From: Corella eumyota
Lineage: Eukaryota > Chordata > Ascidiacea > Phlebobranchia > Corellidae
Length of the DNA stretch: 64,000 nt
Reading direction: 5' to 3'
Assembly: GCA_963082875.1 (NCBI GenBank)
Contig: OY720103.1
Location: forward strand, 5,022,001 to 5,086,000
Positions 13,401-24,629 of this stretch are shown here, piece after piece. Position 1 is the first letter of the stretch; the number at the start of each line of letters is the position of its first letter. A model generated the notes under the pieces. It ran no database searches, was not told the origin of the DNA, and saw only the letters and a program-made list of their open reading frames with translations. The translations under genes and the position numbers were made by a program.

Positions 13401-16400
13401 CAATTTTTATTTTAAAGAGCTGCAATATTTTGTTTACTAATAAACAAAAATAAATAAAATACCTGCATCAGACTTGTTGGTCTTGTTCTACTTAATCTTC
13501 CCTGTTCACCTGAAGTTTGGAGGGAGGCTTTTAAGCGATCTATTGCTCCAGCATGCCTCTAATATAAAAAAGAGTTAAGTTGTATTTTAATATTATTTGT
13601 ATTTTAAAAAAGTTGTATTTTAATATTATTTGGAGCAGTTTGAATATTATTGATTATGACAGCTTAATAGTTAAACTACCAATTAGGTTTTGGTTCAGCC
13701 AAAGTTTGGACGCTTTTTAGCACCTTACTTAAGTTAAGAGTCCAACAGCATTAATGCAGTTGTGATTAAAATTAGGGCAGCGAGTAGTAAAGTTAGTATT
13801 TTAACCACTATATCAAACAGCCTGATTCAAGGACCAACAGCATGGTGTAGTGGTTAGAACACTTGGCACCATTACATGAGGTCCTCAGTTTGATTTTTAC
13901 TGCCGCATCAACATAGAGCCTAAATCCTGGAGCGAGGTACTTAACTTTTATTAACCAAAACCTAAAAAGTTAGTTATGAAGCAATATCATACGGGTAATA
14001 ATTTTTTTTTTAAATGGCAAAGGCAACTCAAAAATAAGCCACATAACAAAAAGTATTTGTTTGGAAAGTTAAATTAATCTTTTCATATAGAGGATAAAAA
14101 ATACTCACATCAAGACTGGGGGAAGGGGGTACATTTTCCTTCTTTTCTTTTTTCTTTCTGCTTGGTACTTGCGGAATGGAAAATTTGCCGGAGCTGTCCA
14201 TTGAGTTTTGACTTGGCAAGGAAACAGAATGAGGCCGACTTGTTGGCAAACTTACTAAAAATTTAAACAATATTAAATTAGTTTTTTACTTATTTATCCT
14301 CGATGTGAAAATATCTACTTCCTGAGCTAAACATAAAGTAACGTCAGCTAACCTGACTCAGTCTCGAGTTAACTTTGACAGTTTGATATCTTATAGTTTA
14401 TAATTGCCTGATAATTAATCTGCCATAAATGAGGTGATAAATCAGGGTTTTATGTGGTTCTGTTTCAAAGTTTTAGCAATCTATTTTTCCATGCAGCTTT
14501 TATTCTTAATATGTAAAGTTAGACAGCCTTAACATAGAGACACATTTAAATATGCCAACCCAGACTTTAGTTTTTTTAATAGCAGTTTTAAATGTTATTT
14601 ATCATCAGTTCAAAAATTTGGCCGCAAATTTGTTTTTAAAAAATTGTTTTTTTTTTAACTAAAATTTATATTTTTATAGTGCTTATTGAAAGGCATTATG
14701 ACTTGTTAGCGATGGGGATTAAACCCAAGTCCTTAAGTTTGAAAGTCAAGTGGCCTACCTTTTAATATAAAAAAATAAAGTCTTATTTTGAATAAATTTG
14801 TATATAAATGTACATATATATATAAATCACACTTTTGTTGGCATTAACATTTCTATGCAATATTAAATGACATACCTACACTAAAATTATATGCGGTTTA
14901 TTGTTTTCTATTTACTGCCATATAATTTACCCTTTAAAAGACTATAATTAAATTTTATGGCAGAGTTTTATTGCTTAATTGCAGACTGGTAATCAAGGGC
15001 CCCCTAGTTGCACGTGGTAATGAAAAAACAAATAAACAAAAAGAGTAAAGTGCTAATAGTGCTAAAAGGTATTACTGTTTAAGCTTGTACAGATTTCTTC
15101 TGAATAACCTTAGAAGCATAACACTTATTATTAAGCAGCACCAATGCCATACTATTCGCCAATGAGTAATTTTTGAAGGAAAAAAATGAATATAAACTTA
15201 ACAGCAATTTTACTTACTTTCTTGTTTTTTGTCTTTACTTTCCATAGTTACTGTGTTATCTTGTTTCTTAAAAGATCCCCGTTTTTCTTTTTTAGCAGGC
15301 GAATATTTCTTTCTATTGAACCCAAATGCGTCTACGTCGGTTGTTTCGATGGGCGGTGAATTAGACTCTCCAGCGTAATAGTCTAACTCCTATATTTAAC
15401 AAGTTATTAAACACTGCTATAACCAAGCATTTAATATTAGACTCCACACTGTAAGGTTATATATATATATAAATTTAGATACTGTTATAACCTATATACA
15501 GCACTTCCTATAGTGGGTGTTAGCAGACAGACCTAAGCTGCGCTAATATATCAACCCACAACAATTACTTGCAACACATACAGTAATTTACTTAGCTGGA
15601 TCAACAGCTATATTTTAGCAAGAATATATAGTCTTTAGGCCTTTATACAAACTTACAAAGTTTATTACAGTAAATAGCATGCTAGTTTATTAGACTTCAT
15701 GGAAAAAAATACCTTTAAGTATAAGACAATTATAACTTTCTTCTACCTGTTTGTCTTTAGAATATTCGGCTTCAGGTTCATTGGTAAAAGGTTTGAAAAT
15801 ATGCTCGTCGTAGGTTGGTAGTTTTTTCGGTGAAGCATTGCTGTCAGGTTGGGGTTGCTGCTGGTACGTTGGCACTTCATCATAAATGTGCTGGTCTTCT
15901 TGTTTTTCATAGTTCTGGAATGGTCTTTCCAGTTTTGTATGGTGCTTTGGTGATTCTGGAACAGGGGTTGCTTGACTTGCACCGTCGGCAAAGGGTAGGT
16001 CATAAACAGGGTCATAACTTTTGTTTAGGTTTGGTGCTGTTAAAAAAAAATTAAAGATGATATATTTACATTTGCAGATCACTTAAAGTTTAAGGTAGTT
16101 TTTTTGGTTCTTTTAAATATATGTACTCTAACCCTAACTTTATAATCACTAGGCTATAATTTATTCAATAACAGGGTATTGTTATTTTATAATAACGATA
16201 ATTATGTCAAATTTACAGTTCTTTTGTCTTTTAATTTTACTATCTTAAACGTTTTGAAGTACCGTAAATTACATGTATTTTAAATTTCGTATCTTAGTTT
16301 AGCAACCAAATTGTATTTAATTTTTTTTCCAACTAACAAAAGTACAAATATACTGATTTTTAAGTGTAATTAGTATTAAAAAACTAGGTTTAGTAAATTG

Positions 16401-17751
16401 TAAAATTGAAAATGCTAATCCAACAAACAGACACGGCCATAGTAGACAGTATTAAAAAAAAAAAAAAAGAAAAAAAGATAATTGCAATATTTATATTTTA
16501 CCAGGTTTTTGTTCAGAAATATTGGAAGCCGGCTCTTCTGCAGCTGGAGGAGATGGAGACGGTGGCTTGGTTGTAACTGGTAAAGAGGAAGAAGGATCAG
16601 AAGAGCCAGAAGATGCTGAAGAAGTGTGGGAAGGTGAACGATATTTTTTCTTTAAGTGCACAAACTTTTCATTCTAAAAAAATATTTTTTTGTTAAAAAA
16701 TAGAGTTTTTATCTTTTTTGTATAGGCTATCTTTATCCCCAATATGGAAACGTTGACACAATGGCCGACAGGGTTACATTTGTCACCCTGACCCACAAGT
16801 TATACAAAGAAAAGTGGTGGGGATTGAACTTATGACCTCATGTAATGAAGTATATGGCTCTTTTTTTTTTACTTACATTTTCGGTTTTCACGACAGCGAC
16901 AGTGTTTACACATTCCTTAAACTTTTGACGAGCAATGTCTGTAACCATAAAAATCATTTTAAAAACATATTTTTATTTACTATTTTTACCAATACTCATA
17001 ACATTGATTTTTATATCTTTATCCTCGATGTGGGAAGACCGACTTCACAGCCAAATTGACTAAGTCTTGAGATGTTTTTGCCAATTAAAAATGACGTTAA
17101 TATCAGACGATTAAATTGTTGTTTGGAATTTGGATTTGCAGGAGCAGTTTGTACCAGTTATAGGAGTTTATACCACTAACTTAATAGTGCTACAACATGG
17201 AAGCATTAGGAATTAAACCAATAACCTTGGGTGCTCTGACAATTTTTTTTTTTTTTGTATATATCTTTATCCTCGATGTGGGAAAGTCGAATGTGCGACT
17301 TAAACATAGAGTAACTTCAGTTACTCCAACCCAGTCTCGAGTTGCCTGTTGCAGTTTGGGATATTATAGATTGCCCGATAATTATGCTGCTGATTAAGTG
17401 CTGGCTCAGCAGAAGTTTGTACCATTTATAGCGCCTTACTGAAGGGCGCTACAGCATGAGAGCAGTGGGGATTAAACTCACAACCTCATGTGTGGTGTAG
17501 CAAGTGTTCTTACCACTACACCACGCTGCCGGTGATTTTAACAACATGACAAAAGCAGGCATTTATTATAATTTAAAAATTACTTTAAAAGAAAAATACA
17601 TTAAATAGGGGTTATTAAATTAAACTTTACCTTTTGTTTGTGGATTATTTAAAGACTTTTTGAAATGTGAAACTAGAATCGTGTTTTTAACTTTTCCTCC
17701 ATGCGATATAATAAACTGACAAACCGAGTCCACACTAATTTCTTCCGCCAT
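1419..17751 (-). CDS. SOWAH: SOWAH-family ankyrin repeat protein (sosondowah homologue)
   Basis: Exons, 5' to 3': 17751-17631, 16938-16877, 16673-16502, 16036-15747, 15389-15218, 14254-14109, 13558-13463, probably 9832-9626, 8425-8315, 7407-7357, 7284-7183, 6768-6757, 6561-6559, 6381-6379, 5775-5689, 5010-5005, 4891-4822, 4295-3801, 2570-2526, 2297-2131, 1950-1868, 1593-1419. All junctions keep frame, giving about 822 aa (891 with the 9626 exon). The N-terminal SOWAH domain (SHGGKVKNTILVSHFKK; ARQKFKECVNTVAVVK; KFVHLKKKY) and a C-terminal ankyrin block (DWLIKSCQGN; SALHRAAKKG; GYTPLHFAAMQGH; RDYSGKRPIQYL) are the family signature; the middle is Ser/Pro/Lys-rich and probably disordered. The exact role of SOWAH proteins is poorly known. 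Ending at 3766 instead of splicing at 3801 would give 677 aa. The last four exons are less certain than the rest, but encode LRPRLDSVRK, like the conserved C-terminal motif of vertebrate SOWAHC. Confidence 0.85.
4376..4672 (-). mobile_element. SINE-1 copy, near full length
   Basis: It runs in minus orientation from a tail 'tatatctttatcctcgat' to the tRNA-like head 'accacaacaccatgctg'. It sits in a SOWAH intron. Confidence 0.85.
5005..5010 (-). other. 6-nt micro-exon (His-Gly) of the SOWAH-like gene
   Basis: The minus strand reads AAACAG, CATGGG, GTAAGT. It encodes HG and joins NPKS to GYTPLHFAAM. The vertebrate protein has SG at this place (ARTSGGYTALHLAAM), so length and the Gly are conserved. 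Confidence 0.7.
5156..5285 (-). mobile_element. SINE-1 fragment (head half)
   Basis: The tRNA-like half is recognisable in minus orientation (ggaatcgaacacaggacctc; caacaccatgccacc) and is followed directly by a second, younger copy. Confidence 0.7.
5333..5583 (-). mobile_element. SINE-1 copy
   Basis: Minus orientation, with intact tail, core and B box (gaatcgaacccacgacc). About 30 bases are missing from the middle. It is intronic in the SOWAH-like gene. Confidence 0.9.
5950..6186 (-). mobile_element. SINE-1 copy with internal deletion
   Basis: Minus orientation. The B-box part is missing but the tail and the head (cttaccactacacaacgctg) remain. It lies in the intron between the Ser micro-exon and the SALHR exon. 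Confidence 0.85.
6379..6381 (-). other. 3-nt micro-exon (Ser) of the SOWAH-like gene
   Basis: The minus strand reads TATACAG, TCG, GTAAGT. It encodes one Ser, filling the single position (Phe or Tyr in vertebrates) between the conserved Gly and the exon that begins SALHRAAKKG. Confidence 0.6.
6559..6561 (-). other. 3-nt micro-exon (Gly) of the SOWAH-like gene
   Basis: The minus strand reads TATAG, GGG, GTAAGT. It is the only AG in about 60 bases and it abuts a perfect donor. One Gly codon is exactly what the family alignment needs after DFIS (DFIT-G in vertebrate SOWAHC). Confidence 0.6.
6757..6768 (-). other. 12-nt micro-exon of the SOWAH-like gene (Asp-Phe-Ile-Ser)
   Basis: On the minus strand a T-rich acceptor ending in ACAG is followed by GATTTTATTTCG and then GTAAGT. 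It encodes DFIS, matching the DFIT that opens the first ankyrin repeat of vertebrate SOWAHC. Confidence 0.75.
7535..8262. repeat. 20-bp minisatellite
   Basis: About 36 diverged copies of a 20-base unit close to 'caccaaaatgttggttactg' fill the intron between SOWAH exons at 8315 and 7407. The middle of the array is the most regular. Open frames across it are an effect of the repeat, not genes. Confidence 0.9.
8560..8712 (-). mobile_element. Strongly decayed SINE-1 fragment
   Basis: Only the head half is traceable (gtagcagtgggtatagaacc; ctaatacac), in minus orientation. Confidence 0.35.
9626..9832 (-). CDS. Probable extra coding exon of the SOWAH-like gene
   Basis: A 69-codon open stretch contains SISPPHLINESDEILVSLRR and ends at a good donor (GTAAGAAA). 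It is phase 0 at both ends, so it fits between the exons at 13463 and 8425 without changing frame. The acceptor has a poor pyrimidine tract, so its 5' edge is uncertain. It may be a cassette exon. No other exon was found in this roughly 5-kb intron. Confidence 0.5.
9833..13462. other. Large AT-rich intron of the SOWAH-like gene
   Basis: About 3.6 kb of very AT-rich DNA with long runs of A and T. I see no supported exon, repeat family or RNA gene in it. Confidence 0.5.
13835..13926 (+). mobile_element. SINE-1 fragment (head only)
   Basis: The plus-strand head has an intact A-box-like stretch (catggtgtagtggttagaac) and a degenerate B box. The core and tail are absent. Confidence 0.75.
14288..14428 (-). 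mobile_element. SINE-1 fragment (tail half)
   Basis: Minus orientation; tail 'tatttatcctcgatgtg' and core 'cagtctcgagttaac' are present and the head is missing. Confidence 0.75.
16719..16858 (-). mobile_element. SINE-1 remnant
   Basis: Tail 'ctatctttatccccaatatgg' and a B-box trace (ggggattgaacttatgacc) remain around an internal deletion. It ends about 20 bases from a SOWAH exon. Confidence 0.65.
17005..17228 (-). mobile_element. SINE-1 copy, diverged
   Basis: Minus orientation from 'tatatctttatcctcgatgt' to a decayed B box (ggaattaaaccaataacc). It lies directly beside the next copy. Confidence 0.75.
17250..17533 (-). mobile_element. SINE-1 copy, full length
   Basis: Minus orientation, complete from the T-run and 'tatatctttatcctcgatg' to 'ccactacaccacgctgccgg'. 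It lies in SOWAH intron 1, about 100 bases from exon 1. Confidence 0.95.
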
Positions 17752-20700
17752 ATTAACTATACTACAACGTATCTTTTTGGCTGTACATTAGGCACATATA
17801 CTAATAAACATGTAAGCAATAATTGTTTAACTTTGATTATACATTTGTTTTTTTAAAGGGCGTTAACGTTAAAACGTTTTGGCAACTGACGTTACTTCAA
17901 TATTGTCTAAATATTATTGAATTGCAGTTAAACATGTATTTGTATTACAACATAAGTTTTGGCATTATTTAAACACTTTGTTTTACTTTTATGACAATTT
18001 TTCAGGTTTTGTTTACATTTAACAAAGATAATTTCGTCATTTAACACCGAGTTATATGTAAGGAGAAGTTGTGACCGATTTACGACGCCAAATAAATGTT
18101 ATGAACGATTTTCGACATAATTAATTTTAGTAATTCTATTAATAAGATTGGGGTTGGGTTTCAAGTTAATTTTAAAATATTGGATATTTATTTGTTTAAT
18201 AAATATGTTATAAAAAAAAATTCAATGTTAAACTATAAAAACCACAAGCAACATAAAAAATATAATTGAAATATAACCATAGATATTACGTAATGTAATA
18301 TTTTTGATGTAACAACTTAAATCGTAATTTATAAACAATTTTTGTTAAACATTACTACTATTATTACATTATTCAAGTTTGTAATAAATAAAATTATATT
18401 AAAAATGGTTGTGTTTTGAAAGTAATAAAATTTACAATGTTTCAAAGCCTATAACTAAGTAACTGTAGCAAGTGTTTATAAAGTATTTCGTTTATGTTAT
18501 GGTACAACATAATAATTAAACGACGCTGAAATGCTGTCGCCATAAACTGTTTACGTTTATGTGTTTTGGTACACAGGATATCAGGATTAAGATTTAAGCT
18601 TTAAAATGCAAGATTTCGTTAAGCGATTTCTCCTATAAATACTTTTGAAAGTTATCTTATGTTCCATCTAAAACTCCCGGGCGACCTTTTTTTTATCGAA
18701 CCTTGTAAAATTGCTAACGATTTGTAACTTGTCGCGATTTTGATCTAGCTTAATTTAATACAGGACTTAACGAGTTAAATGCCGTTTTCGATAAGCAAAA
18801 TTGTTAATTAACTTGAATGTAAATATTAGGTTAATAACAAACCTAATTAATCCAATCTAACCGATTATCATTAATCATTATGGCTCACGACAGCCAGACC
18901 AAAAACCACTGTAAAATTAAAATTATCACAGATATCAAGAAAACAAATAAGCGTATAACCAGTGCCCAAATATATCACAAAAAATCTTAATTTACCCTTG
19001 AACCCTACGACTAAATCAATGTTTATTTTAAATTATTGTTTTTATACCATTTTTGTTTATTTATTCAAACAGAAACTTCGAGTTATTATTTTTTGGTGGA
19101 GATGATTATTAAACGCCGGACGAAATGTTAAAAAAACACAAATTATAAATTGAAGTGAAATAGGGAAATAATAACTGTTTCAAATTCAAAGGACAGCCCG
19201 AAATACCGGTTTGCATTTTAAGAAAGTAATTATCCAAGTACAATAATATTTGCACAAGGTCTTAACGCGCAGCGCTCACATCGAATTAATGTCATTTTCA
19301 TCCTAAAGTAAAAGCCTTAAAATTGCTTACCGCTAAGCAAGACCTTAAACAAATTCTCCATAAATTGTTAGGCTCTTACCAGTCGTGATAACGGCTTCTA
19401 TATGCGGACACTGCTATGTTGTTTTACTGATTCTATTTATTTACTTGTCATAAACTCGGGGCCCGCAATTATTTGTAGGCAAATAAACACGAACAGGAGT
19501 CGAAGGTTCGAGTAACTTTTACATAGACTTGGCACAGTAATTGCCCCTTGGCAAACGAATGTCGAAAACAAAATATAATCGAATTTTAATTGAAAAGATT
19601 TGGAAATTATATTCATTTTAAGTTAATAGCCTACCTTAAAAAAACATTTTTTTGCACAAAATGTGTTGTTTGATTTTTTTGCAATAAAACAGGCCTTTCA
19701 AAAATTAAAAAATAATTACCAAGAAATAGCGTAGTGCAAATGCCTTGAACTTTGCAATTAGAATATGCATTAAGTATAAAATTTAATGTGCCGATAATTT
19801 GAAAAAAAATGTACATTTTCTTATCATTTTTTTCATATAAATAATAATGTAACCTTGTTATAACATAATTATCTTTGGCTCCGAAATAGACTTAAATATT
19901 TCTCGACCTACAACGAAAAAGGCCTAAAAGGAAATACAATGTCTCTTAAAATTTCATTTCGCCTGCAATCGTTCACTGTTTATTTATACCTGGATCTTAA
20001 TTGGCGCTCGTTATATCGCAATTGAATGTCGCATTCCGTCTCCGTGTGTTTTGATTTATTTGTCTTATTCGCTACACCATCTAGCACAGTCTTATTGATG
20101 AGTTTGACACATAGGCTTATGACGGCCGATTAGTAACTCAATGCGAGAATTAATCATTTCTTGATAAGTCTAAGATAAGTGAATGTAATTTCGGTACTGG
20201 GGGTGATTAATTAGGTTTAAGCCTGCGCCCGCCATTTTCTACGAGCGACGGTTTCCAAGATGCATTCTAAAGCGTTTTAGGGCACAGACATTAGAAAAAT
20301 GTAACGTGTCAGAAATAAGCAGTCTTTAAATAGAATAATTTGATCGGTTTTTCAGGTACTTGTAATTGGGTTTAAGAAAAGTAGTCTAAAATATACAAAT
20401 AACCTGTTTCCAGGTGTGAAGGGCATTTTTGCGGCAATCTATTTGTTTGTGGCGTGCGAATGATTTCTTTAATCTAAGCTTCTTGAAACCTACACGAGGC
20501 GATCGCGGCACCAAAAGAAACCCAAAACACGGACCTAAAATAGGCCCTAATCGTTGTAATGAAAAGGTCAAACGTCCATCAATAAGGCTAGGCTGAGTTA
20601 TTTCTGCCGAAGAATGATGCACTAGAGCCCGGTCTCTGCGTTTTCGATTGTTTTGTCCCAAAACAGTACGCGCGTATAGCCAGCTCGTTTGTGTTTGCAC

Positions 20701-21109
20701 CACTTCTTTTAAGACAAAAAGACACCGTGCCGGAATTCGCGTTAAGTTTGTTATGTAATTAGCTAAAAGGTTTTAATATCAGCGCTTGTGACGCCGCACC
20801 AAAAAAATCTCAAAATTTTGCGATTTTTCTATAAAAGGGACGGGTCCGGATTAATGGTTTATAAACAAGGAGCGGCCTTAGCAAGCATGGTTAACTCTTA
20901 TACCCAAAACTTAAAATAGCTCATATATATTTTGCATTTTTAGGTATATTTAAATTGAATAAAAAAAGGCAACTTAAGAAAAAAAATTAATAAAATAAAG
21001 TAAATTTTTTTTGCACAAAATTTTATGTTTTTTTGGGGCTATTCAATTTTTTTTTAAAATTTTTTGTGCCATTATCTACAGATAAGAATCAGAAATATAA
21101 TAAATAAAC
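17752..21109. other. Divergent intergenic region between the SOWAH-like and TspO-like genes
   Basis: Both flanking genes start here and point away from each other, so the 3.4 kb must hold both promoters. About 19900-20720 is less AT-rich than its surroundings and has several GATA-type motifs (for example ttgataagtctaagataag near 20160), which would suit a regulatory region. No exon or repeat copy is evident. Confidence 0.5.
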
Positions 21110-23385
21110 ATGGTTACTGTTAATCAGAAGCTATTAAAAGTCTTGCTCGTGGTTTTCGCTTTCATAACATTTGTGCTGGCCGCTATCTTTGCTTTTTTAA
21201 ACAGCGTTCCTATCACAGTCAACACATTTGGAAGAAATGTGCAACTTCTTTGCCAAGGTAGGGTAAGATTTAATGTTGTTTGGGAGTTTTAAAGACTAAC
21301 AAAAATTAAGGTAAACACAAAATGTGTGTAGCTACGTTTTTTAAATTAAAAGTATACTTTAGAAATAAACTTATTAATTTATTTCTTATTAAAGTCTAAA
21401 AAAAATTGTAAAAAAAATATTTTTGGGGAAGAGTGTGCTGTTCGGACGTGTTTTTAAGCCGTTTGTAAACTCCAGGTTCAAGGGCGAATAGTGTGGCTCT
21501 AGTGCGGCTCGAACTCGAAACCTTTCGTCTTATATTTCACTGCAGTAATCTATATACAACACTACCGCACTTATGTTAATATTATTTTACTTAAAATGGT
21601 CAATTAAATTTTTTTTTACATTCGTTAACGCCTTAATTTTTTAAAGGTCTATACCGATACAACATGGAAATTCTCGCCGAAAAATACCCGATCGCTATAA
21701 CACCCGCTGGCTGGGTGTTTTCGATCAACTGGCCCCTTATTTATTTCTGGAATCTACTCTCTGCAATCTACATGTTGGGTTCGATGTTTTTACCACCTGA
21801 CCAGAACCCAATATTACGCGCCAGACCTCTATTGCCCCCGGTAAGAAACTTTTGGTCCAAAATGTCTGGATTTTCTAGCAATATTTTGATATTCTCGATG
21901 TAAGAGGGTCGACTATACAGTTTAGAATTAAAGAAACTCACGTAACTCCAACCCAGTCTAAAAATGCCCTTAACATTTATGGATAATAATAACCCAATAA
22001 TAGTGATTTTGTGTAACTACTTCAGGCTTTTCCCGATGCTTGCAGGCTTTGCAGAAGTAGCTATCTTTAGCGCCACGCTCAAAGATATTACGGGCTCTTA
22101 CGCGGTGACGCTAAAGTGTCCTACTATAAACACCTTGTTGTTACATAAATATATATGTTCACATTTGTATTCTTTTAAAGGCGTTCTTTTTTGGCTGGAT
22201 TTCGACCTACGGTTCCATTATTGGCTGGTTATTTAGTTTCGATGCCGAACTTTTTGAGTTGTCCGCATTTTTACTGATCCTTGCCACGGCTTCGACTTAT
22301 TTCTGTCTGGGAGTTTCATATCGAGCCATCCAGCAAGAGGAAAAGTATTTACAGCAAAAATGTAAAGGTATTAGAGAAACATTTATCATACGAATTTATT
22401 TTATTTAAAATAAAATAAATAAACATAAGCAAAAACTTTATTTTTTTTCTAATGAAAACTAACTTACTTCATTAATATATATTTAACTTTAGAAAAATTT
22501 AAAAATATAAATAAAAAATTAATTATTTTGTATATTTTTTTTAGTTATGCTTATTTTGGTTCGATTTTTGGTTCACAACGGTCTTGCTACGTTGTCGGTT
22601 TGGATAACTTGCGCTAGCCTTCTTAATCTAAATCTTACTATTTACTATAAGGATAGCCCCGATTCGAATACCGCTATATCTAGAGGTATGTATGTAAATC
22701 AATTTTAATTTAAAGGCAGCAATTTAAAGATTTTTTATTTATCTTTTATGTAGAGAGGTCCAATTTATAGCCCAAGCGCAGGGTTACAATTGTTACTCCG
22801 ACTTAGTCTTAAGTAAATACAGGCAGCTTGGGTTAATATTGATAGCAATTCAACTGCCATTTTTTTAAGCTTAACAGGAATTTATACCATTTATAGCGCC
22901 TTATTTAAGGGCGCCACAGAATAAAAGCATTGGGAATCGAACCCAGAACCCCATGTATTACATAGGCAATAGTGTATTTTTGTGCATATGTCTTAACCAA
23001 TTTATCCTTACTACTTTGCTGTTAATTAAAATAACAACAAGATGCCAAAATTTATAAACGTTTTTTCGTTTCAGATATTATTTCTCTCGAAAAATGCGGC
23101 ACAATCATGCTGACCATCGCCGTGGTGGTAATACTTGGTTGGTTCATTATCGAAAACTTTGTTTACGAAAAATTTTGCCACTACACACTTGTTATCCACC
23201 CTGGCCTGGTGTTCGCCTTTTCCGGAATCGTTGTAGCGAATTGGAAAAACTCGTCGGACCCGATTTCTTTGTTTGCGTGCGCGGCCTTGGGTCTGTGTGT
23301 ACTTGCGTTATTATTGCGAGCAGGCCTGTTTACGTACAACCAAAGGAACAGAAAGACTGTCAAGTCATACGTTCCCCCCATTTAA
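21110..23385 (+). CDS. Multi-pass membrane protein, TspO/MBR-like family
   Basis: Exons 21110-21257, 21647-21840, 22181-22367, 22545-22685 and 23075-23385 join in frame to 326 aa. The protein has an N-terminal membrane segment (residues about 8-32), then PAGWVFSINWPLIYFWN, typical of TspO/MBR-like proteins (usually PAGWxFSIWxxIY). Next come FFFGWISTYGSIIGWLFSFD, LVRFLVHNGLATLSVWIT and GWFIIENFVYEKFCHYTL. This order matches an uncharacterised membrane family known from fish. I count about seven to nine hydrophobic segments. The function of the family is unknown; TspO relatives bind porphyrins or sterols, but that should not be carried over. A decayed SINE-2 copy sits in intron 1, and SINE-1 copies in introns 2 and 4. 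Confidence 0.8.
21428..21572 (-). mobile_element. SINE-2 copy
   Basis: Minus orientation of the second tRNA-like repeat: 'gaatagtgtggctctagtgc', 'cgaactcgaaacctttcgtc' and 'acaacactaccgcac' match the other SINE-2 copies. It is intronic. Confidence 0.7.
21885..21966 (-). mobile_element. SINE-1 tail fragment
   Basis: 'attctcgatgtaagagggtcg' and 'actccaacccagtct' are tail and core parts in minus orientation. The rest is missing. Confidence 0.6.
22738..22975 (-). mobile_element. SINE-1 copy, diverged
   Basis: Minus orientation; 'tatagcgccttatttaagggc' and 'gggaatcgaacccagaacc' are clear. It lies in intron 4 of the TspO-like gene. Confidence 0.8.
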
Positions 23386-23444
23386 GATAGTACCTGTTAT
23401 AAGTGTTGGTTTAATTTAAATAACAAAATGCAACAGATTGTAAA

Positions 23445-23721
23445 AACCGGCAGCGTGGTGTAGTGGTCAGAAAACTTTATACACTACATGAGGTCCTGGG
23501 TTCAATCTCCAATAATCTCATGCTGTAGCCCTCTTGAGTTAAGGCGATATAAATGGTATGAACTCACCTAATCAGCAGAATTAAATGTTGGGCAATTATA
23601 TATATTATCCCAAACTGCCACAGGCAACTCGAGACTGGGTCGGAGTAACTCTTGTTACTCTATATTTGGGCCGCGCATTCGACCTTCCCACATCGAAAAT
23701 AAAGATATATACAAAAAAATG
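23445..23721 (+). mobile_element. SINE-1 copy, full length
   Basis: Plus orientation from 'cggcagcgtggtgtagtggtc' to 'aaagatatatacaaaaaaa', just after the TspO-like stop codon. It may be transcribed within that 3' UTR. Confidence 0.93.
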
Positions 23722-24629
23722 AGTAAAAAATACGAGGTTGATTCGAAAACAGCATTCATTTTCATTGGCTATATTTTCTCATAAGATCTTTTTTTATTAT
23801 TCTGCCTTCACATGTTTGTTAATTTCGCCGCAGTATTTACTCTTTGTACCGTGCATAGTACTATTACAGTTATCTGACCTTTGTTTAAAGTAATTTGCAC
23901 AATAAAGATATTCACATTAAGCAAATTGTTGTTCGTAGAACTTAAGTTTAGTAACGATTAACCTTGCTATTTTAACGAATGGCGTAAACATCACAGTTGT
24001 CCTAATCATTGTTGCACTTGCCTAATGAGATATTTCTCTTGTGTTGACACCCTTTGATAAGGCGAGTTTGGTGTAAATTACTCAGTTTAAATGAGGTGTT
24101 ACATTTTTAATGAGTTGTGTTTTTGAGAACCTGCCTAACGGTTGGATTGAATTTTTTTTGTGTTTTCCCATTAATTGTAAATCAATTTTATATGCCAAAC
24201 TCTGTGCTATTTAGTGAGTTGTCATATAAAAACGGCAGTAATTGAGCAAAGTAAATGTTATAATATAGCGACACCGACAGCTTTGTTTTTAGAATCGCAG
24301 TGTTTACTTTCTATAACAAAGGTGTTCTATTAAAGTTCATTTACCTTTTGCCCAGAGTTATTTAAAATTAGCCTAACTGTTATTGATGCGACTTGAAGGG
24401 AGTGACGTTTAACCTTGTTCGGGCAAAGTAATATGACACTAGTTTAATTACTGTTTAAACATTATTGAAAATTTCAAGGCTGCTGTTTACGTGATATTAA
24501 AAACAAGTATGTTTATCAGGCTTACAAAATGAATGCCCATACACTTCTATCTTTAATGCTGGCGCAAAGCCTTGAGGAGAGACTAGATATTGTTTGGAGC
24601 GTCAAAAAAGTTCTCCTTTAAGAAAAAAC
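23722..24629. other. Intergenic region upstream of the first P450
   Basis: It holds no supported exon. An AATAAA at 23901-23906 could serve the TspO-like gene. The rest should contain the promoter of the first P450. Confidence 0.45.

Noticed and set aside
20386-20703. Open frame of 105 codons on the minus strand
   Set aside because: No recognisable family, no supporting splice sites and mixed composition. It lies in a GC-richer noncoding stretch where chance frames are longer.
23445-23530. tRNA gene
   Set aside because: A- and B-box-like motifs are present, but this is the head of a SINE. The same head occurs in many copies and does not fold into a full cloverleaf with an acceptor stem.
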